A stretch of 64,000 nucleotides of DNA, taken from assembly GCF_003999995.1 (NCBI RefSeq), contig NZ_RJAD01000001.1, positions 868,001 to 932,000 on the forward strand. The letters run 5' to 3'. This document shows, in pieces, positions 27,041-36,688 of this stretch. The stretch is from Microbacterium sulfonylureivorans. GTDB taxonomy: Bacteria > Actinomycetota > Actinomycetes > Actinomycetales > Microbacteriaceae. Position 1 is the stretch's first letter, and every line of letters starts with the position of its first letter. Both the position numbers and the translations under genes were made by a program. The notes under the pieces were generated by a model, which made no database searches, was not told where the DNA came from, and was given only the letters and a program-made list of their open reading frames with translations.

Positions 27041-27843
27041 GATGGGCTTCCTGTCGTCTGTGGAGCGGGAAGAGGAACCTCGTGGGAGAGGCCCGGTACG
27101 AGCACATGGATCTGCGGGGCGGCGTCCCGCATCAGGTCGACAAAGGCGCCGACCTGTCCCGGGTTGTTCGCGAACATGTCGTAGTGCATGGGGATGACGG
27201 TCGACACGCCCGCCCGAACCGCCACGTCGACGGCCTCTTCGGCCGACATGTTGCCGACGATGTCCGCCGCCTCCCGAATGGCGTCCCGGCCGTTGATCGG
27301 CAGGAGCGCGACATCCACGCCGAGTCGCCGCAGCGAAGGGGCGAGGTCGGGGTAGTCGAGCCCATCGCCCGCGTGGAAGACGGTGAGACCCCCGATCCGG
27401 ACCACGTAGCCGACGTAGGGGTGGTCGCCATCGGGCTCGGTGCCGAAGCTGTACGCATCGCTCATGTGCACGCCGTGCAGGGCGGGTACCGGGACGACGA
27501 CCGCGCCGCCGACCTCGATCGGCATCCACGCCCGCACCGCGATCACCTCTCTGCCCGGGAGGGCGGCGCCCACCCGTTCGGCGAGCGGTGCCGGGACGAA
27601 CACGCGCGCAGCAGAGGCGGGCATCGCCGCCAGCGCGGGGAGGTCGAGATGGTCGAGGTGTTCGTGGGTGACGAGGATCGCATCCGCTTCGCTGAGATCG
27701 CTCGGCGTCAGCGGCGGTTCGACCAGCCGACCGGGGTGGTCGCTCAGGAACGGATCGAGAACCATGCGAGCCCCGGCTGCGGCGAGCACATAGCCCGCCT
27801 GGCCCAGCCGGCGCACCGTGACGGGAGGGAGGGGTCGGGTCAT
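27037..27843 (-). CDS. Metallo-beta-lactamase-fold hydrolase (UlaG-like lactonase)
   Basis: 268 residues. The start is the ATG at 27843, overlapping the GH127 stop by 4 bp. Metal ligands are THEHLDHLD (HxHxDH), HGVHM, FHAGDGLDY (Asp) and IPMHYDMF (His). The closest functional analogues are UlaG-type sugar-lactonases, and the location just before two aldonate dehydratases makes a sugar-lactone substrate likely. A UDP- or phosphate-bearing substrate cannot be excluded. Confidence 0.82.
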   Translation of the reverse strand: MTRPLPPVTVRRLGQAGYVLAAAGARMVLDPFLSDHPGRLVEPPLTPSDLSEADAILVTHEHLDHLDLPALAAMPASAARVFVPAPLAERVGAALPGREVIAVRAWMPIEVGGAVVVPVPALHGVHMSDAYSFGTEPDGDHPYVGYVVRIGGLTVFHAGDGLDYPDLAPSLRRLGVDVALLPINGRDAIREAADIVGNMSAEEAVDVAVRAGVSTVIPMHYDMFANNPGQVGAFVDLMRDAAPQIHVLVPGLSHEVPLPAPQTTGSPS

Positions 27844-29774
27844 TCTGTGCGCATCCAGACGCGCATCGTGGACGGCCCGCGTCGTGCCCATTCGTTGTAG
27901 GGAGTGAGTCGCACATCGCGCGCAACCGGCGATCCGGCTGCCGCCGGCCGCGCGGCGTACGGCCACGAGCTGGACTCCAACTGCTCGACGTGCGCCGACA
28001 CGGTGACCTCGTCCGTCCCCGCCATCCACGGGGGCGAGGCCGTATCGACGATCACGCCGTCGACATGGGCACCGGCGATGTCCGGCGACTCGACGCAGTA
28101 GACGCGGGGCCCGCGCTCGACCGCGACCGCCCCTCGTGCCGAGTCGATCCGCGGGTCTCCGAAGACGAACCGGGGCTCGAGCGGGAGCAGCAGCTCGATC
28201 TCCTCCTCGCGGATGCCGACGTCGTCGACGTCGACCCATCCCGGCGCAACGACGATCGGGGCGGTTCCGTCGCGTCGGATGGTGGCGCCCTGGGCCCACG
28301 CAGGAACACGCAGCCGGAGACGCCAGCCTCCGGCATCGCGGGCGGGGACGCGCACGACGATCCGGCCGTCGTGCGGGTAGTCGGTGTCGATCTCGGCCTC
28401 TGCGGTGCTTCCGTCGTCGAGCCGGGCGGTGATGCGTCCGCGAGCGAACAGCGACACCGCGAGGCCGCGAGAATCGGCGACGCCCACATACGCCTCGAGG
28501 GTGGCGAATGTGCGGGAGACGTTGGTCGGGCAGCACGAGACGCGGAACCACGGCGCTCGCTCTCCGAGTCCCACCTGGAGGCTCGACTGTGCCCCGTCGG
28601 ACCGATCGTCGATGGCCCGCTGGTGCAGCGTGTTGACGTAGAAGAACGCGCGACCGTCGGGGCTCGGGGATGCCGTGATGACGTTGTAGAGAACGCGTTC
28701 CATGAGGTCGCCGTAGGCGGCATCATCCGTAGCGAGCAGCAGACGCCAGGCGAGCATGAAGGCGCCAACTCCTGCGCAGGTCTCGGAGTACGCTCCGTCG
28801 GCGGGGAGTTCGAAGTCGGCTCCGAAGGCCTCGTCGCGGAATCGCGATCCCATTCCGCCCGTCACATAGGTGCGGCGCGCGAGGGTGCGGTTCAGCTGGG
28901 CCCGGATCGCCTCGACGAGTGACGTGTCGTTGCGATCGATCCCGACGTCGACCGCAGCCGCCGCGAGGTAGGTGGCGCGCACGGCGTGCCCTCGGAAGAC
29001 CGCCGCATCCCGGATGGGCACGTCGTCCTGGTAGTAAGCCCGGCCGAACTCGATGTCCTCGAGAACATGGTGGCCGCGGCGTTCGAGGAAGAGCTCGGCC
29101 TGGCGCCGGTAGCGCTCCACGCCGGTCAGGCGTGCGAACTCGATGAGCCCCAGTTCGATCTCGGGGTGCCCGCAGACCGACTGGATACCCTCGGGGCCGA
29201 AGGTGTCGCAGATGTGGTCGGCGAGGCGCGTGGCGATCTCGAAGAGGCGGTCCCGTCCGCTGGTCCGCGCTCGCGCGACCGCTGCCTGGAGCAGATGACC
29301 GTCGCCGTAGAGCTCACTGCCCCACTCGAGGTCGGCATACCGGGCGACCTGGCCGGGTCGGCCGAAGTTCGTGTTGATGTACCCGTCCGGCTCCTGCGCA
29401 TCCCCGACGATGTCGATCAACTGCCGGATCTCGGCCTCGAGAGCAGGCGTCGGGAGTCGGCCGTTCTCCCAGCTCATCGCCTCGATGAGCTTGTAGACGT
29501 CGGAGTCGGTGAACTCGCGCCCCCGGCGGGTCTCGGGCAGGGTTCCCTCGGCTGCGGCCCGGAAGTTGTCGACCCAGCCCTCGCTCTCCATCCACGATGC
29601 GCAGTGCGGAAGGATGGACGCCGCGTTCACCGCCTGCCAGACCCCCCAGTAGCCGTCTTCGGAGAGCGAGACCTCGTCCATCGAGAGCGGCCTGACGCTG
29701 CCCCGCGCGGCCACGGGGAGCCGTGAGTGGGCGAGTTCGTCCAGGGGGGAAGTGGTCTCGTGTGAGCGCGACAA
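27840..29774 (-). CDS. GH127 (DUF1680) beta-L-arabinofuranosidase
   Basis: About 644 residues. I prefer the TTG at 29774, which follows GGAAAGAG by 7 bp; the ATG at 29819 would overlap the upstream gene by 20 bp. The (alpha/alpha)6 barrel is followed by beta-sandwich domains. The family's catalytic Glu lies in YSETCAGVGAFMLAW, and the Cys nucleophile in VSCCPTNVSRTFATL, in the zinc-binding cysteine cluster. No signal peptide. Characterised members release beta-L-arabinofuranose from hydroxyproline-linked or RG-II side chains. The enzyme probably acts on imported oligosaccharides. Confidence 0.9.
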   Translation of the reverse strand: MSRSHETTSPLDELAHSRLPVAARGSVRPLSMDEVSLSEDGYWGVWQAVNAASILPHCASWMESEGWVDNFRAAAEGTLPETRRGREFTDSDVYKLIEAMSWENGRLPTPALEAEIRQLIDIVGDAQEPDGYINTNFGRPGQVARYADLEWGSELYGDGHLLQAAVARARTSGRDRLFEIATRLADHICDTFGPEGIQSVCGHPEIELGLIEFARLTGVERYRRQAELFLERRGHHVLEDIEFGRAYYQDDVPIRDAAVFRGHAVRATYLAAAAVDVGIDRNDTSLVEAIRAQLNRTLARRTYVTGGMGSRFRDEAFGADFELPADGAYSETCAGVGAFMLAWRLLLATDDAAYGDLMERVLYNVITASPSPDGRAFFYVNTLHQRAIDDRSDGAQSSLQVGLGERAPWFRVSCCPTNVSRTFATLEAYVGVADSRGLAVSLFARGRITARLDDGSTAEAEIDTDYPHDGRIVVRVPARDAGGWRLRLRVPAWAQGATIRRDGTAPIVVAPGWVDVDDVGIREEEIELLLPLEPRFVFGDPRIDSARGAVAVERGPRVYCVESPDIAGAHVDGVIVDTASPPWMAGTDEVTVSAHVEQLESSSWPYAARPAAAGSPVARDVRLTPYNEWARRGPSTMRVWMRTE

Positions 29775-29799
29775 TGTGGGACTCTTTCCAGTTCGTCGA

Positions 29800-31542
29800 T
29801 CAGTAGATGGGATGCGCATGGGGCGAGCGATCGAAGTACATGCGATACGACCAGCCCTCCGGTATCTCGAAGTACGGCCGCAGCGCGGCCTCGTACGGCC
29901 CGCCGCGCTGCTCGACGGCGTGCGCGACGCCGCCTCGGTCCTCGCGCCCGTCGGCGGTGTCGTCGTCTGGCCAGGGCGCGCCCGGCAGCGGCTCGTGACG
30001 CCAGGCGTCGAGCACGTAGACCGCAGGGCCGCGCATGAGTGCGTACCGGTCCGGATGGTCTTCGTCGATCGGCTCCTCGTGCCAATCGAGCGCGACCTCG
30101 AAGTCGACGACGTGCGCGCCCGCTGTCCACTCGCGGTCGACGATCAGCCAGCCGCGCTCCTGCGTCGTGGCGACGACCTCATCGCCACCGACGCGAACAG
30201 GACCGATCGATCCGGTTCCCGTCGGGATGCGCAGTGCGAGGCGGAAGCGCATCGGCCGCGGGATCGACACGTGCACCCGGACAGCGGGGCGAAGCGGATA
30301 CTCGGTCTCGATGCGAACCCTGACCTCGTCGCCTCCCGCCGCGTGCACGATCTGGGCCGGCGTGAACAGGTTGACGTACACCGACCGGTCGTCGACGAAG
30401 AAGACGAGACCCGGGTACGAGGCGACGGCCTGGCCATAGGTGCCCGCACAGCAGCAGAACGTGTCTCGCGCCCGCGCCTTCACCGCGCCAGTCGGGCGGT
30501 AGTCGGCGTAGTAGAAGTGCGAGCCGTCCGGCCTGGTGGGAAGCGCCGCGCCGATCCCGTTGTAGAACAGGCGCTCGATCCATGCTCCGTAGCGACCGTC
30601 GCCCGTCTGCAGGATGAGCTCTCGGGCGAGCTTGAACGCGGCCCACGATCCGCACGGCGCCTCGAAGCCGTCCATGCGTCGATCCAGCGACGCGGGCAGT
30701 GATCCGTATGGCTGGATCCGCTCGGCGGGCCCGAAGCCTCCGGTGGCATAGCACTGCGTCTGTGTGAAGAAGTCGTAGGCGTTGCGGGCGATCGCCAGCC
30801 GGTCGGCATCACCCGTGATCCCGAAGGACGTGATGGCGCCTCCGAACGTGTTCAGATGGCTGTACGCGTGCACGCCCCACACGTCTGCCGGCCGGTCCGT
30901 GTCTCGGAACCCGTCCCAGTAGTGGTCATAGTTCCAGACGTCGCCGAAGGCCCGATACCGGTCGTCTCCGGTCGCGACCGCAGCCCGATAAAGGTTCTCG
31001 GACAGCGTGTACCACTCGCCCGCACGCCCGGAGTGCAGCGCAGGCACGGGGCTGGCGGGCACGTTCGAACAGTCGAGGTACCGCTCCCCCGCCGTGGTGA
31101 GCTCGCGAAGCGCGTCGTAAGCGGTGTCGACGCCGAGCAGCGAGCCGACATCGGTGAACCCGCCGACGAACTTGTCGAAGGCGTAGTGGCCGCCCGGCGA
31201 CATCCTGTGGTCCAGGTCGCTGAACCCGCTCAGCCCGAACGTCTGGGCCCACCCCTCGGTCAGGCGCGCGGCCTTCTGCCGGATCGCGTCATCGTCTCCC
31301 TGGGCCGCGCCGAACATCGCCAGCGTGCTGAGGAACTGTCCCAGCACCATGGACGAGTCCCGCGCGCACCACCCGGTCAACGGCCGACCCGGGGCGGGCA
31401 GCCCTGCCCGCAGCCGGAAGCCGTGAAGAAGCGAGTCGTCATCGAAGCCCGAGTAGACCTCCATCGCCTCGGCGTACTGCTTCTGCCAGTGACTCGACCC
31501 GAGCGTGACGGACCCGGCTGGTGCGGCGGCGAGCTGCGCCAT
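29800..31542 (-). CDS. Second, divergent GH127-like (DUF1680) glycoside hydrolase
   Basis: 580 residues from the ATG at 31542, whose T is shared with the GH2 TGA stop (CTGATGG); a longer upstream frame lies inside GH2. The family core is present but divergent. EAPCGSWAAFKLARELIL matches the Glu helix, and DTFCCCAGTYGQAVASY matches the Cys nucleophile/zinc region. Aromatic-rich loops (WNYDHYWDGFRDTDRPADVWG) are distinctive. Compared with its neighbour it lacks about 65 residues and has three consecutive Cys. Substrate probably differs from that of the first GH127 and is unknown. Confidence 0.85.
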   Translation of the reverse strand: MAQLAAAPAGSVTLGSSHWQKQYAEAMEVYSGFDDDSLLHGFRLRAGLPAPGRPLTGWCARDSSMVLGQFLSTLAMFGAAQGDDDAIRQKAARLTEGWAQTFGLSGFSDLDHRMSPGGHYAFDKFVGGFTDVGSLLGVDTAYDALRELTTAGERYLDCSNVPASPVPALHSGRAGEWYTLSENLYRAAVATGDDRYRAFGDVWNYDHYWDGFRDTDRPADVWGVHAYSHLNTFGGAITSFGITGDADRLAIARNAYDFFTQTQCYATGGFGPAERIQPYGSLPASLDRRMDGFEAPCGSWAAFKLARELILQTGDGRYGAWIERLFYNGIGAALPTRPDGSHFYYADYRPTGAVKARARDTFCCCAGTYGQAVASYPGLVFFVDDRSVYVNLFTPAQIVHAAGGDEVRVRIETEYPLRPAVRVHVSIPRPMRFRLALRIPTGTGSIGPVRVGGDEVVATTQERGWLIVDREWTAGAHVVDFEVALDWHEEPIDEDHPDRYALMRGPAVYVLDAWRHEPLPGAPWPDDDTADGREDRGGVAHAVEQRGGPYEAALRPYFEIPEGWSYRMYFDRSPHAHPIY

Positions 31543-33401
31543 CAGACCGACCCTCCCGCCAGCGTCGCATCGGCGTGCGGGGCGACGATCGGCGCGGCGG
31601 CCTTCTGTGCGGGATCGTGCACGCCGAGCACCATGCGTCGGATCATCTCGACAGGCAGCTTGGGCGTGCGGTCCTCTCGGAGGAGTCCGTTGGCCTCCTG
31701 TGCAGTGTCGGTGAGCTGGGTGTAGCAGAAGCCGGTCAGGATCGGCGAGCCGTGCACGGCGGCGAACAGCTCCTGCAGGTCGTGGCTGAATTCCTCGTCG
31801 TCGGAGACGACGGAGTATCCCCACGTGTCGTCGTTGCTGAAGGCGATCCCCCCGAACTCGGTCAGCATGACCGGGGCGTCGTTCGGCCCCAGCGGCTGAC
31901 CGGGAAGCGCGACACGCCTCCCGAAGGGCCCCGGACCCGCCATGACCAACGCCACTGCGTCCGGTGTGGCGTACCGCTGTGAGAGCACGGCAGGGTCGGT
32001 CGCGTAGTCATGGATCGAGAGGATGTCGCTGCCGACGTGCTCCCAGCCGTCGTTCGAAATGACCGGACGCGTGGGATCGAGTGCCCGCGTGAGCTGTGTG
32101 ACGCCCCGGACGAAGTCCTGCTGGGGCGTGGACAGTTCGATGTCGTGGACTCCCCAGCTCTCGTTGAAGGGCACCCAGGCCACGAGAGAGGGGTGCGAGC
32201 GACGTTGCCGCACCGACCGCATCCACTCGGTGGTGAAGAGCTCCACGGCATCTGGCGAGAAACCATAGGCGGCGCCGATCTCGCCCCAGACCATGACCCC
32301 GAGTCGATCGCACCAGTAGAGGAATCGCGGATCCTCCACCTTCTGATGGATGCGGACCGCATTGAATCCGAGCGCGACGATCGCCTCGACCTCGGACTTC
32401 AGGTGGCCAGGGGACGGCGCCGTCCAGATGCCGTCCGGCCAGTATCCCTGTTCGAGCACAGAACGCATGTACGTCGGCATGCCGTTGACGAGGAAGGCGC
32501 CCCCGCCGGTGCCCACCGACCGCAGGCCGGTGTAGCTCCAGACGGTGTCGATCACGGTCGGGCCTTCGCACAGCTCGAGCTCGGCGTCGATCAGTGTCGG
32601 CCGCTCGGGCGACCAGAGCAGTGACTTTGCCTCTTGCGCGTTGCGAAGGGCGGGAAGCTCCACGCTGAGCTCGACGCGTCGCGAAACCGCTGCGGCGGTG
32701 ATCAGTCCGAGGGCTCGATGGTCGTGCTCGAGTCTGACCGAGATGCTCGTCTCTCGCGCCGGGGCCTCGCTCAGCCAGACGGATACGCCGAGCCGACGGG
32801 TCGCGGGATCGAACCGCCAGTCGACGTCGTCGATGTGGAGGGCGGGAACCGACTCCAGCCACACCGATCCCCAGACCCCGGTGGCGCGGCGGTACCAGAT
32901 GGCGTGGGCATCGCGGCGCCAGTCCTGCTTGCCGCGCGGGCGGTCAGGGTCGTCGAGCGGATCCTCGGCGCGGACGACGACGACGTGATCGCTGCCATCG
33001 GACAGCGCCGCGGTGATGTCGGCGGAGAAGGACGCCTGCCCCCCGGAGTGGTCGGCCACGAGAGCGCCGTCGACCCACACCTGCGCCCGGTAGTCGACCG
33101 CCCCGAAGTGCAGGATGGCGCGTTCTCCGTTGCGGATGTCCGTCGAGAAGGCACGCCGATACCACACGACCGGGTGCGGGGCGGGGTCGCCGATTCCCGA
33201 CAGGGGCGCCTCCAGAGTGAAGGGCACGCGGATCGTGCGATCGAAGATGCCGGCGGCCCCGGCGTGCCATCCCGCGAGCAGTCCCGCGTCGCCGTCGTCG
33301 GTCGTGAAGCCCCAGTCGCCGTTCAGATCCGCCCACTGATCGCGGACGAGGAGCGGGCGGGGGTAGGAGCCGTCCTGCTCGGACGCGCGAAGACGGATCA
33401 T
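31542..33401 (-). CDS. GH2-family glycoside hydrolase
   Basis: 619 residues without a signal peptide. The N-terminal sugar-binding domain includes VVWYRRAFSTDIRNGERAILHFGAVDY, followed by an immunoglobulin-like domain. In the TIM barrel, GFNAVRIHQKVEDPRFLYWCDRLGV leads to VAWVPFNESWG (acid/base Glu) and VMLTEFGGIAF (nucleophile Glu). The length matches compact GH2 enzymes (beta-glucuronidase or galactosidase type) without the large C-terminal domains. Specificity is not decidable from these motifs. No clear Shine-Dalgarno precedes the ATG at 33401. A 75-bp gap separates it from the transporter genes upstream. Confidence 0.9.
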   Translation of the reverse strand: MIRLRASEQDGSYPRPLLVRDQWADLNGDWGFTTDDGDAGLLAGWHAGAAGIFDRTIRVPFTLEAPLSGIGDPAPHPVVWYRRAFSTDIRNGERAILHFGAVDYRAQVWVDGALVADHSGGQASFSADITAALSDGSDHVVVVRAEDPLDDPDRPRGKQDWRRDAHAIWYRRATGVWGSVWLESVPALHIDDVDWRFDPATRRLGVSVWLSEAPARETSISVRLEHDHRALGLITAAAVSRRVELSVELPALRNAQEAKSLLWSPERPTLIDAELELCEGPTVIDTVWSYTGLRSVGTGGGAFLVNGMPTYMRSVLEQGYWPDGIWTAPSPGHLKSEVEAIVALGFNAVRIHQKVEDPRFLYWCDRLGVMVWGEIGAAYGFSPDAVELFTTEWMRSVRQRRSHPSLVAWVPFNESWGVHDIELSTPQQDFVRGVTQLTRALDPTRPVISNDGWEHVGSDILSIHDYATDPAVLSQRYATPDAVALVMAGPGPFGRRVALPGQPLGPNDAPVMLTEFGGIAFSNDDTWGYSVVSDDEEFSHDLQELFAAVHGSPILTGFCYTQLTDTAQEANGLLREDRTPKLPVEMIRRMVLGVHDPAQKAAAPIVAPHADATLAGGSV

Positions 33402-33476
33402 TCGTTCACGTCGCGCGGGTAGACGGCGGGCACTGGGTGTGTCATGAGATCCGTTCTGGTGCGGGCTGGGCGTGGG

Positions 33477-34352
33477 TCAGTTCTTGACAGAGCCTGCGGC
33501 GAGGCCCTGCACGTAGTAGCGCTGCAGCGCGATGAAGAGGATGACGCAGGGGATGAGGGAGATGACGCTGCCGGCGATCACGTATCCGAAGCTGATTCCC
33601 CCGAACCCGCCCTGGATCAGGGTGAGCAAGCCGACCGGAAGGGTCTGCTTGTCCTGGGAGGTGAGGAACAGGAACGCTCCAAGGAACTCGGTCCAGCACG
33701 CGAGGAAGGTGAAGATCACCACCGTCGCGACACCGGGCAGCGCCAGCGGACGCAGCACGTGGATGAGGGTCCCCATCGTGGAGGCCCCGTCCACGTAGGC
33801 CGCTTCCTCGAGCTCGCGGGGCATCGCGGCGAAGGTGTTGCGCATGATGAACACGGCGAACGGCAGGTTGAAGGTGACGTAGAAGATGATCAGACCGATC
33901 CTGCTGTCGGTGAGCCCGAGCGCGTTGAACTGCAGATAGATCGGGGTGAACAGCACCTGGAAGGGCACCATCAGGGCAAGGAGGATGACGCCGAACACGA
34001 CGCTCTGACCGCGGAATGTGAATCGGCCGAGGCCGTAGCCGGCCAGTGTGGCGATGACCGCTGTCACCACGGCGCTGCCCAGCGACACGATCAGGCTGTT
34101 GCCGAGCATCTCGAGGAAGGGCAGCCTCGTGAAGATGCCGAGATAGTTCTCGAGGCTGAGGCCGTCGAAGCTGTTGGCGTTCGGCGGCTGGACGATCTGC
34201 GCCTCGGTCTGCAGAGATCTGATGACCGCCAACACGAGGGGGCCGACGAACAGGAGCGAAAGGACGCACCCTACGGCGACGTAGATGACGTTTGCCCGCC
34301 GTTGTCCCGCGGAACGTCGCGTGGGCGGGGCGAGGCTCTCCTCGGCGCTCAT
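33477..34352 (-). CDS. Sugar ABC transporter permease, CUT1 family (MalG-like)
   Basis: 291 residues from the ATG at 34352, preceded by GAGAGGGA; longer frames upstream overlap the partner permease. Six membrane helices, the first at about 22-45. The EAA loop is ELEEAAYVDGASTMGTLIHVLRPLA, and the C-terminus is QGLAAGSVKN. It pairs with the permease just upstream (4-bp overlap). Confidence 0.93.
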   Translation of the reverse strand: MSAEESLAPPTRRSAGQRRANVIYVAVGCVLSLLFVGPLVLAVIRSLQTEAQIVQPPNANSFDGLSLENYLGIFTRLPFLEMLGNSLIVSLGSAVVTAVIATLAGYGLGRFTFRGQSVVFGVILLALMVPFQVLFTPIYLQFNALGLTDSRIGLIIFYVTFNLPFAVFIMRNTFAAMPRELEEAAYVDGASTMGTLIHVLRPLALPGVATVVIFTFLACWTEFLGAFLFLTSQDKQTLPVGLLTLIQGGFGGISFGYVIAGSVISLIPCVILFIALQRYYVQGLAAGSVKN

Positions 34353-35293
34353 GCGTCCCTCTCTCTCATGAGGATCAGCTGGATTGCGGTGAGTGCAGCG
34401 ACGATCAGCATCACGACCACTCCCATCGCGGTCGCACTCCCGAGCTGCTGCGCGTAGAACGACTCGTGGAAGATCGACATCACGACCGTCGTGGTCTCCC
34501 GACCCGGCCCTCCGTTGGTGAGGATCACGAACTGCTGGAAGGCGAGGAAGGACGCGATGACCGAGAGGACGGTCGCCATCGCGAGATTGCGCCGCACGAG
34601 GGGAACCGTGATCAGCATCTCCCGCTGCCACCCGTTGACCCCGTCGATGCGCGCGGCTTCGTAGATCTCGGCCGGGATCGACTGCATCCCGCCCAGCAGC
34701 AGAACCATCGTCGTGCCGACGGCGAACCAGATCACGAGCACACTCACCGCGGCGAGTCCGGTCACCCAGTGCAGCGACCAGCCGGTCTGCCCGTTCGTGA
34801 TGCCCAGCGCTTTGAGCGTGACGTTCACGAGTCCGAAGTTGGGCCGCAGCTCCACGTACCACAGGAACGAGAGCGTGGACAGACCGACGACCGTGGGGAG
34901 GAACAGTAGGGTGCGGAAGAGTCGCGTGCCGGGTCGTTCTCCGCGCACGAAGGCGGCCAGCAGGTAGCCGAAGATCAGGACCGGCCCGGTGACCACTGCG
35001 GTGTAGAGCAGAGTGAAACCGACCGACTGCCAGAACTGAGCATCCTGAAAGACACGGATGTAGTTGTCGAGACCGACGAAGCTGATCTCGCCGAACAGCG
35101 GCCAGCGATTCGCAGAGATCCACAGTGCGAATCCGATCGGGATGACGACGACACCCACGACCAGGACAAGCGCCGGGACTGTAAGAAGGAACCCGGTTCG
35201 GGCCCGCCGCCGGGCGAGCACCGATGTGCGGTGCCCGCCCGACGAGGTCACGGCGTCCTCCGAGGACCGGAGCGTCATGATGGATGAAGCCAT
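34349..35293 (-). CDS. Sugar ABC transporter permease, CUT1 family (MalF-like)
   Basis: 314 residues. The first helix is near 32-55 (GFLLTVPALVLVVGVVVIPIGF). Others follow, with the EAA loop EIYEAARIDGVNGWQREMLITVPLV and the QFVILTNGGPGRET segment common in MalF-type subunits. It lies 5 bp downstream of the binding-protein stop. Confidence 0.93.
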   Translation of the reverse strand: MASSIMTLRSSEDAVTSSGGHRTSVLARRRARTGFLLTVPALVLVVGVVVIPIGFALWISANRWPLFGEISFVGLDNYIRVFQDAQFWQSVGFTLLYTAVVTGPVLIFGYLLAAFVRGERPGTRLFRTLLFLPTVVGLSTLSFLWYVELRPNFGLVNVTLKALGITNGQTGWSLHWVTGLAAVSVLVIWFAVGTTMVLLLGGMQSIPAEIYEAARIDGVNGWQREMLITVPLVRRNLAMATVLSVIASFLAFQQFVILTNGGPGRETTTVVMSIFHESFYAQQLGSATAMGVVVMLIVAALTAIQLILMRERDA

Positions 35294-35298
35294 CCCGG

Positions 35299-36600
35299 TC
35301 AGTTCCCGTCCAGGATCGTCTGGATTCCGACCTGTCCTTCCGCTATCGCGGCGTCGACCTCTCCCTGGAACACCGCCTTCTGGAACATCGTCAGCCAGGG
35401 ACCCGTGGCGTCGTTCATGATCGCCGCCTGGTAGTTCGTCTGGACTCCGAATCCGGTCTGGGCCGCCTCGATCGCCGGCACCACGTAGGGGTACTGCGCG
35501 GTGAAGGCCGCGTCGTCGAGCAGGTCGGAGCGCACCGGGGAGAACCCGGCCTCAGGCAGCGTGGCCTGCTGTTCCTTGGCCAAAGCGAACTGGATGAATT
35601 GCCACGCCCCCGCAGGGTTCTTCGCCTTCGCCGTGATGCCGAAGTTCCCGCCTCCGAGGTAGGTGCTGATGCCCCCCTCGGCGGTCGGCAGCGGCGCCAC
35701 TCCGATGGAGTCCTTGACCTCGGCCGGAGCCGAGGTGTAGCTGCCGAGGCCGCCGGTGGCGATGCCGATGTTCCCCGCCTGGAAGTCCTTGTTCCAGGTG
35801 GCACCGGTCTCGGCCTGCGCGGCCTGCGGGATGAGCCCCTCGGCCCACGCTGCTTTGTACATCTCGAGCATGGCCTTGAGCCCGGGGTTGTCGGCGGCGC
35901 CGGCCTTCTGATCGTCGAGGTCGGCGCCGATGATCAGCGCCCCGCCCGTCGAGCTCCAGAAGTTCGGCATCGTGCTGAAGGCGAGACATCCCGCGCACGA
36001 GCCGCCGAGAGTGAGGCCGTAGTACTCGTCGCCGAGGGCGCTCACCTTGCGCGCGGAGTCGAGCATCTCGTCGAGATTCGTCGGCGGACCGCTGATGCCT
36101 GCCTGCTCGAAGAGATCCTTGTTGTAGAGCAGGACCGACGCATCCAGGAACGCGGGTGTCCCCCAGTACTTGTCGTCCCACTTGGTGCTCTCGAGCTGCG
36201 GCCCCGTGATGGATGCACCGCCGGCGTAGGCCTCGACCTGCTCGGTGATGTCCATGTAGTTGCCGCTCGTGATGTACGGCAGTGCTTGGCCCGGATCAGC
36301 GGCGATCACATCCGGCACGTTGTCGGTGCGGAATGCCGCGGACAACTTCGTAGGAATCTGATCGTCCGTGATCGAGGTGATCTCCACCTGAACCTCATGG
36401 GTCGCGTTGAACTCGGCAACGACCTTCTGTGCCCACTCATCGAGCACCGATCGCGTCCAGAACTGGACTGTTCCCGTCGGGTTTGGGTCGTCGATGGACG
36501 CGTCGGGGGCGGCCTCGCCACCCGAGCACGCGGTCAACAGTGCTGCTGCGGTCGCGACAGCAACGAAGCCGCCAGTCACCCTTCTGTGTTTCGCGAACAT
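35299..36600 (-). CDS. Oligosaccharide-binding lipoprotein, CUT1 ABC transporter
   Basis: 433 residues from the ATG at 36600 with a textbook AAGGAGG ribosome-binding site. The lipobox is LLTACSGG near residue 22. The family-1 SBP body includes VQFWTRSVLDEWAQKVVAEFN, AIATGG-like loops and PEAGFSPVRSDLL. It is the first gene of the 16-kb polysaccharide operon, with two LacI-type palindromes between it and the lacI gene upstream. Ligand not determinable; the operon's enzymes suggest an oligosaccharide with uronate and arabinose or deoxysugar residues. Confidence 0.93.
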   Translation of the reverse strand: MFAKHRRVTGGFVAVATAAALLTACSGGEAAPDASIDDPNPTGTVQFWTRSVLDEWAQKVVAEFNATHEVQVEITSITDDQIPTKLSAAFRTDNVPDVIAADPGQALPYITSGNYMDITEQVEAYAGGASITGPQLESTKWDDKYWGTPAFLDASVLLYNKDLFEQAGISGPPTNLDEMLDSARKVSALGDEYYGLTLGGSCAGCLAFSTMPNFWSSTGGALIIGADLDDQKAGAADNPGLKAMLEMYKAAWAEGLIPQAAQAETGATWNKDFQAGNIGIATGGLGSYTSAPAEVKDSIGVAPLPTAEGGISTYLGGGNFGITAKAKNPAGAWQFIQFALAKEQQATLPEAGFSPVRSDLLDDAAFTAQYPYVVPAIEAAQTGFGVQTNYQAAIMNDATGPWLTMFQKAVFQGEVDAAIAEGQVGIQTILDGN

Positions 36601-36620
36601 GATCCTCCTTGATCGTTCTT

Positions 36621-36634
36621 GGCAACGCGTTTCC
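36621..36634. promoter_or_regulatory. LacI-type operator, proximal copy
   Basis: GGCAACGCGTTTCC is an imperfect palindrome with a CpG centre, 20 bp upstream of the binding-protein start. It resembles the second site at 36689-36703 and the general LacI-family pattern with central CG. Confidence 0.6.
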
Positions 36635-36688
36635 GAACACCGTAGAAGCCATTCCAGCGCTGTGTCAACCAACAAGTCTCTACATCTT

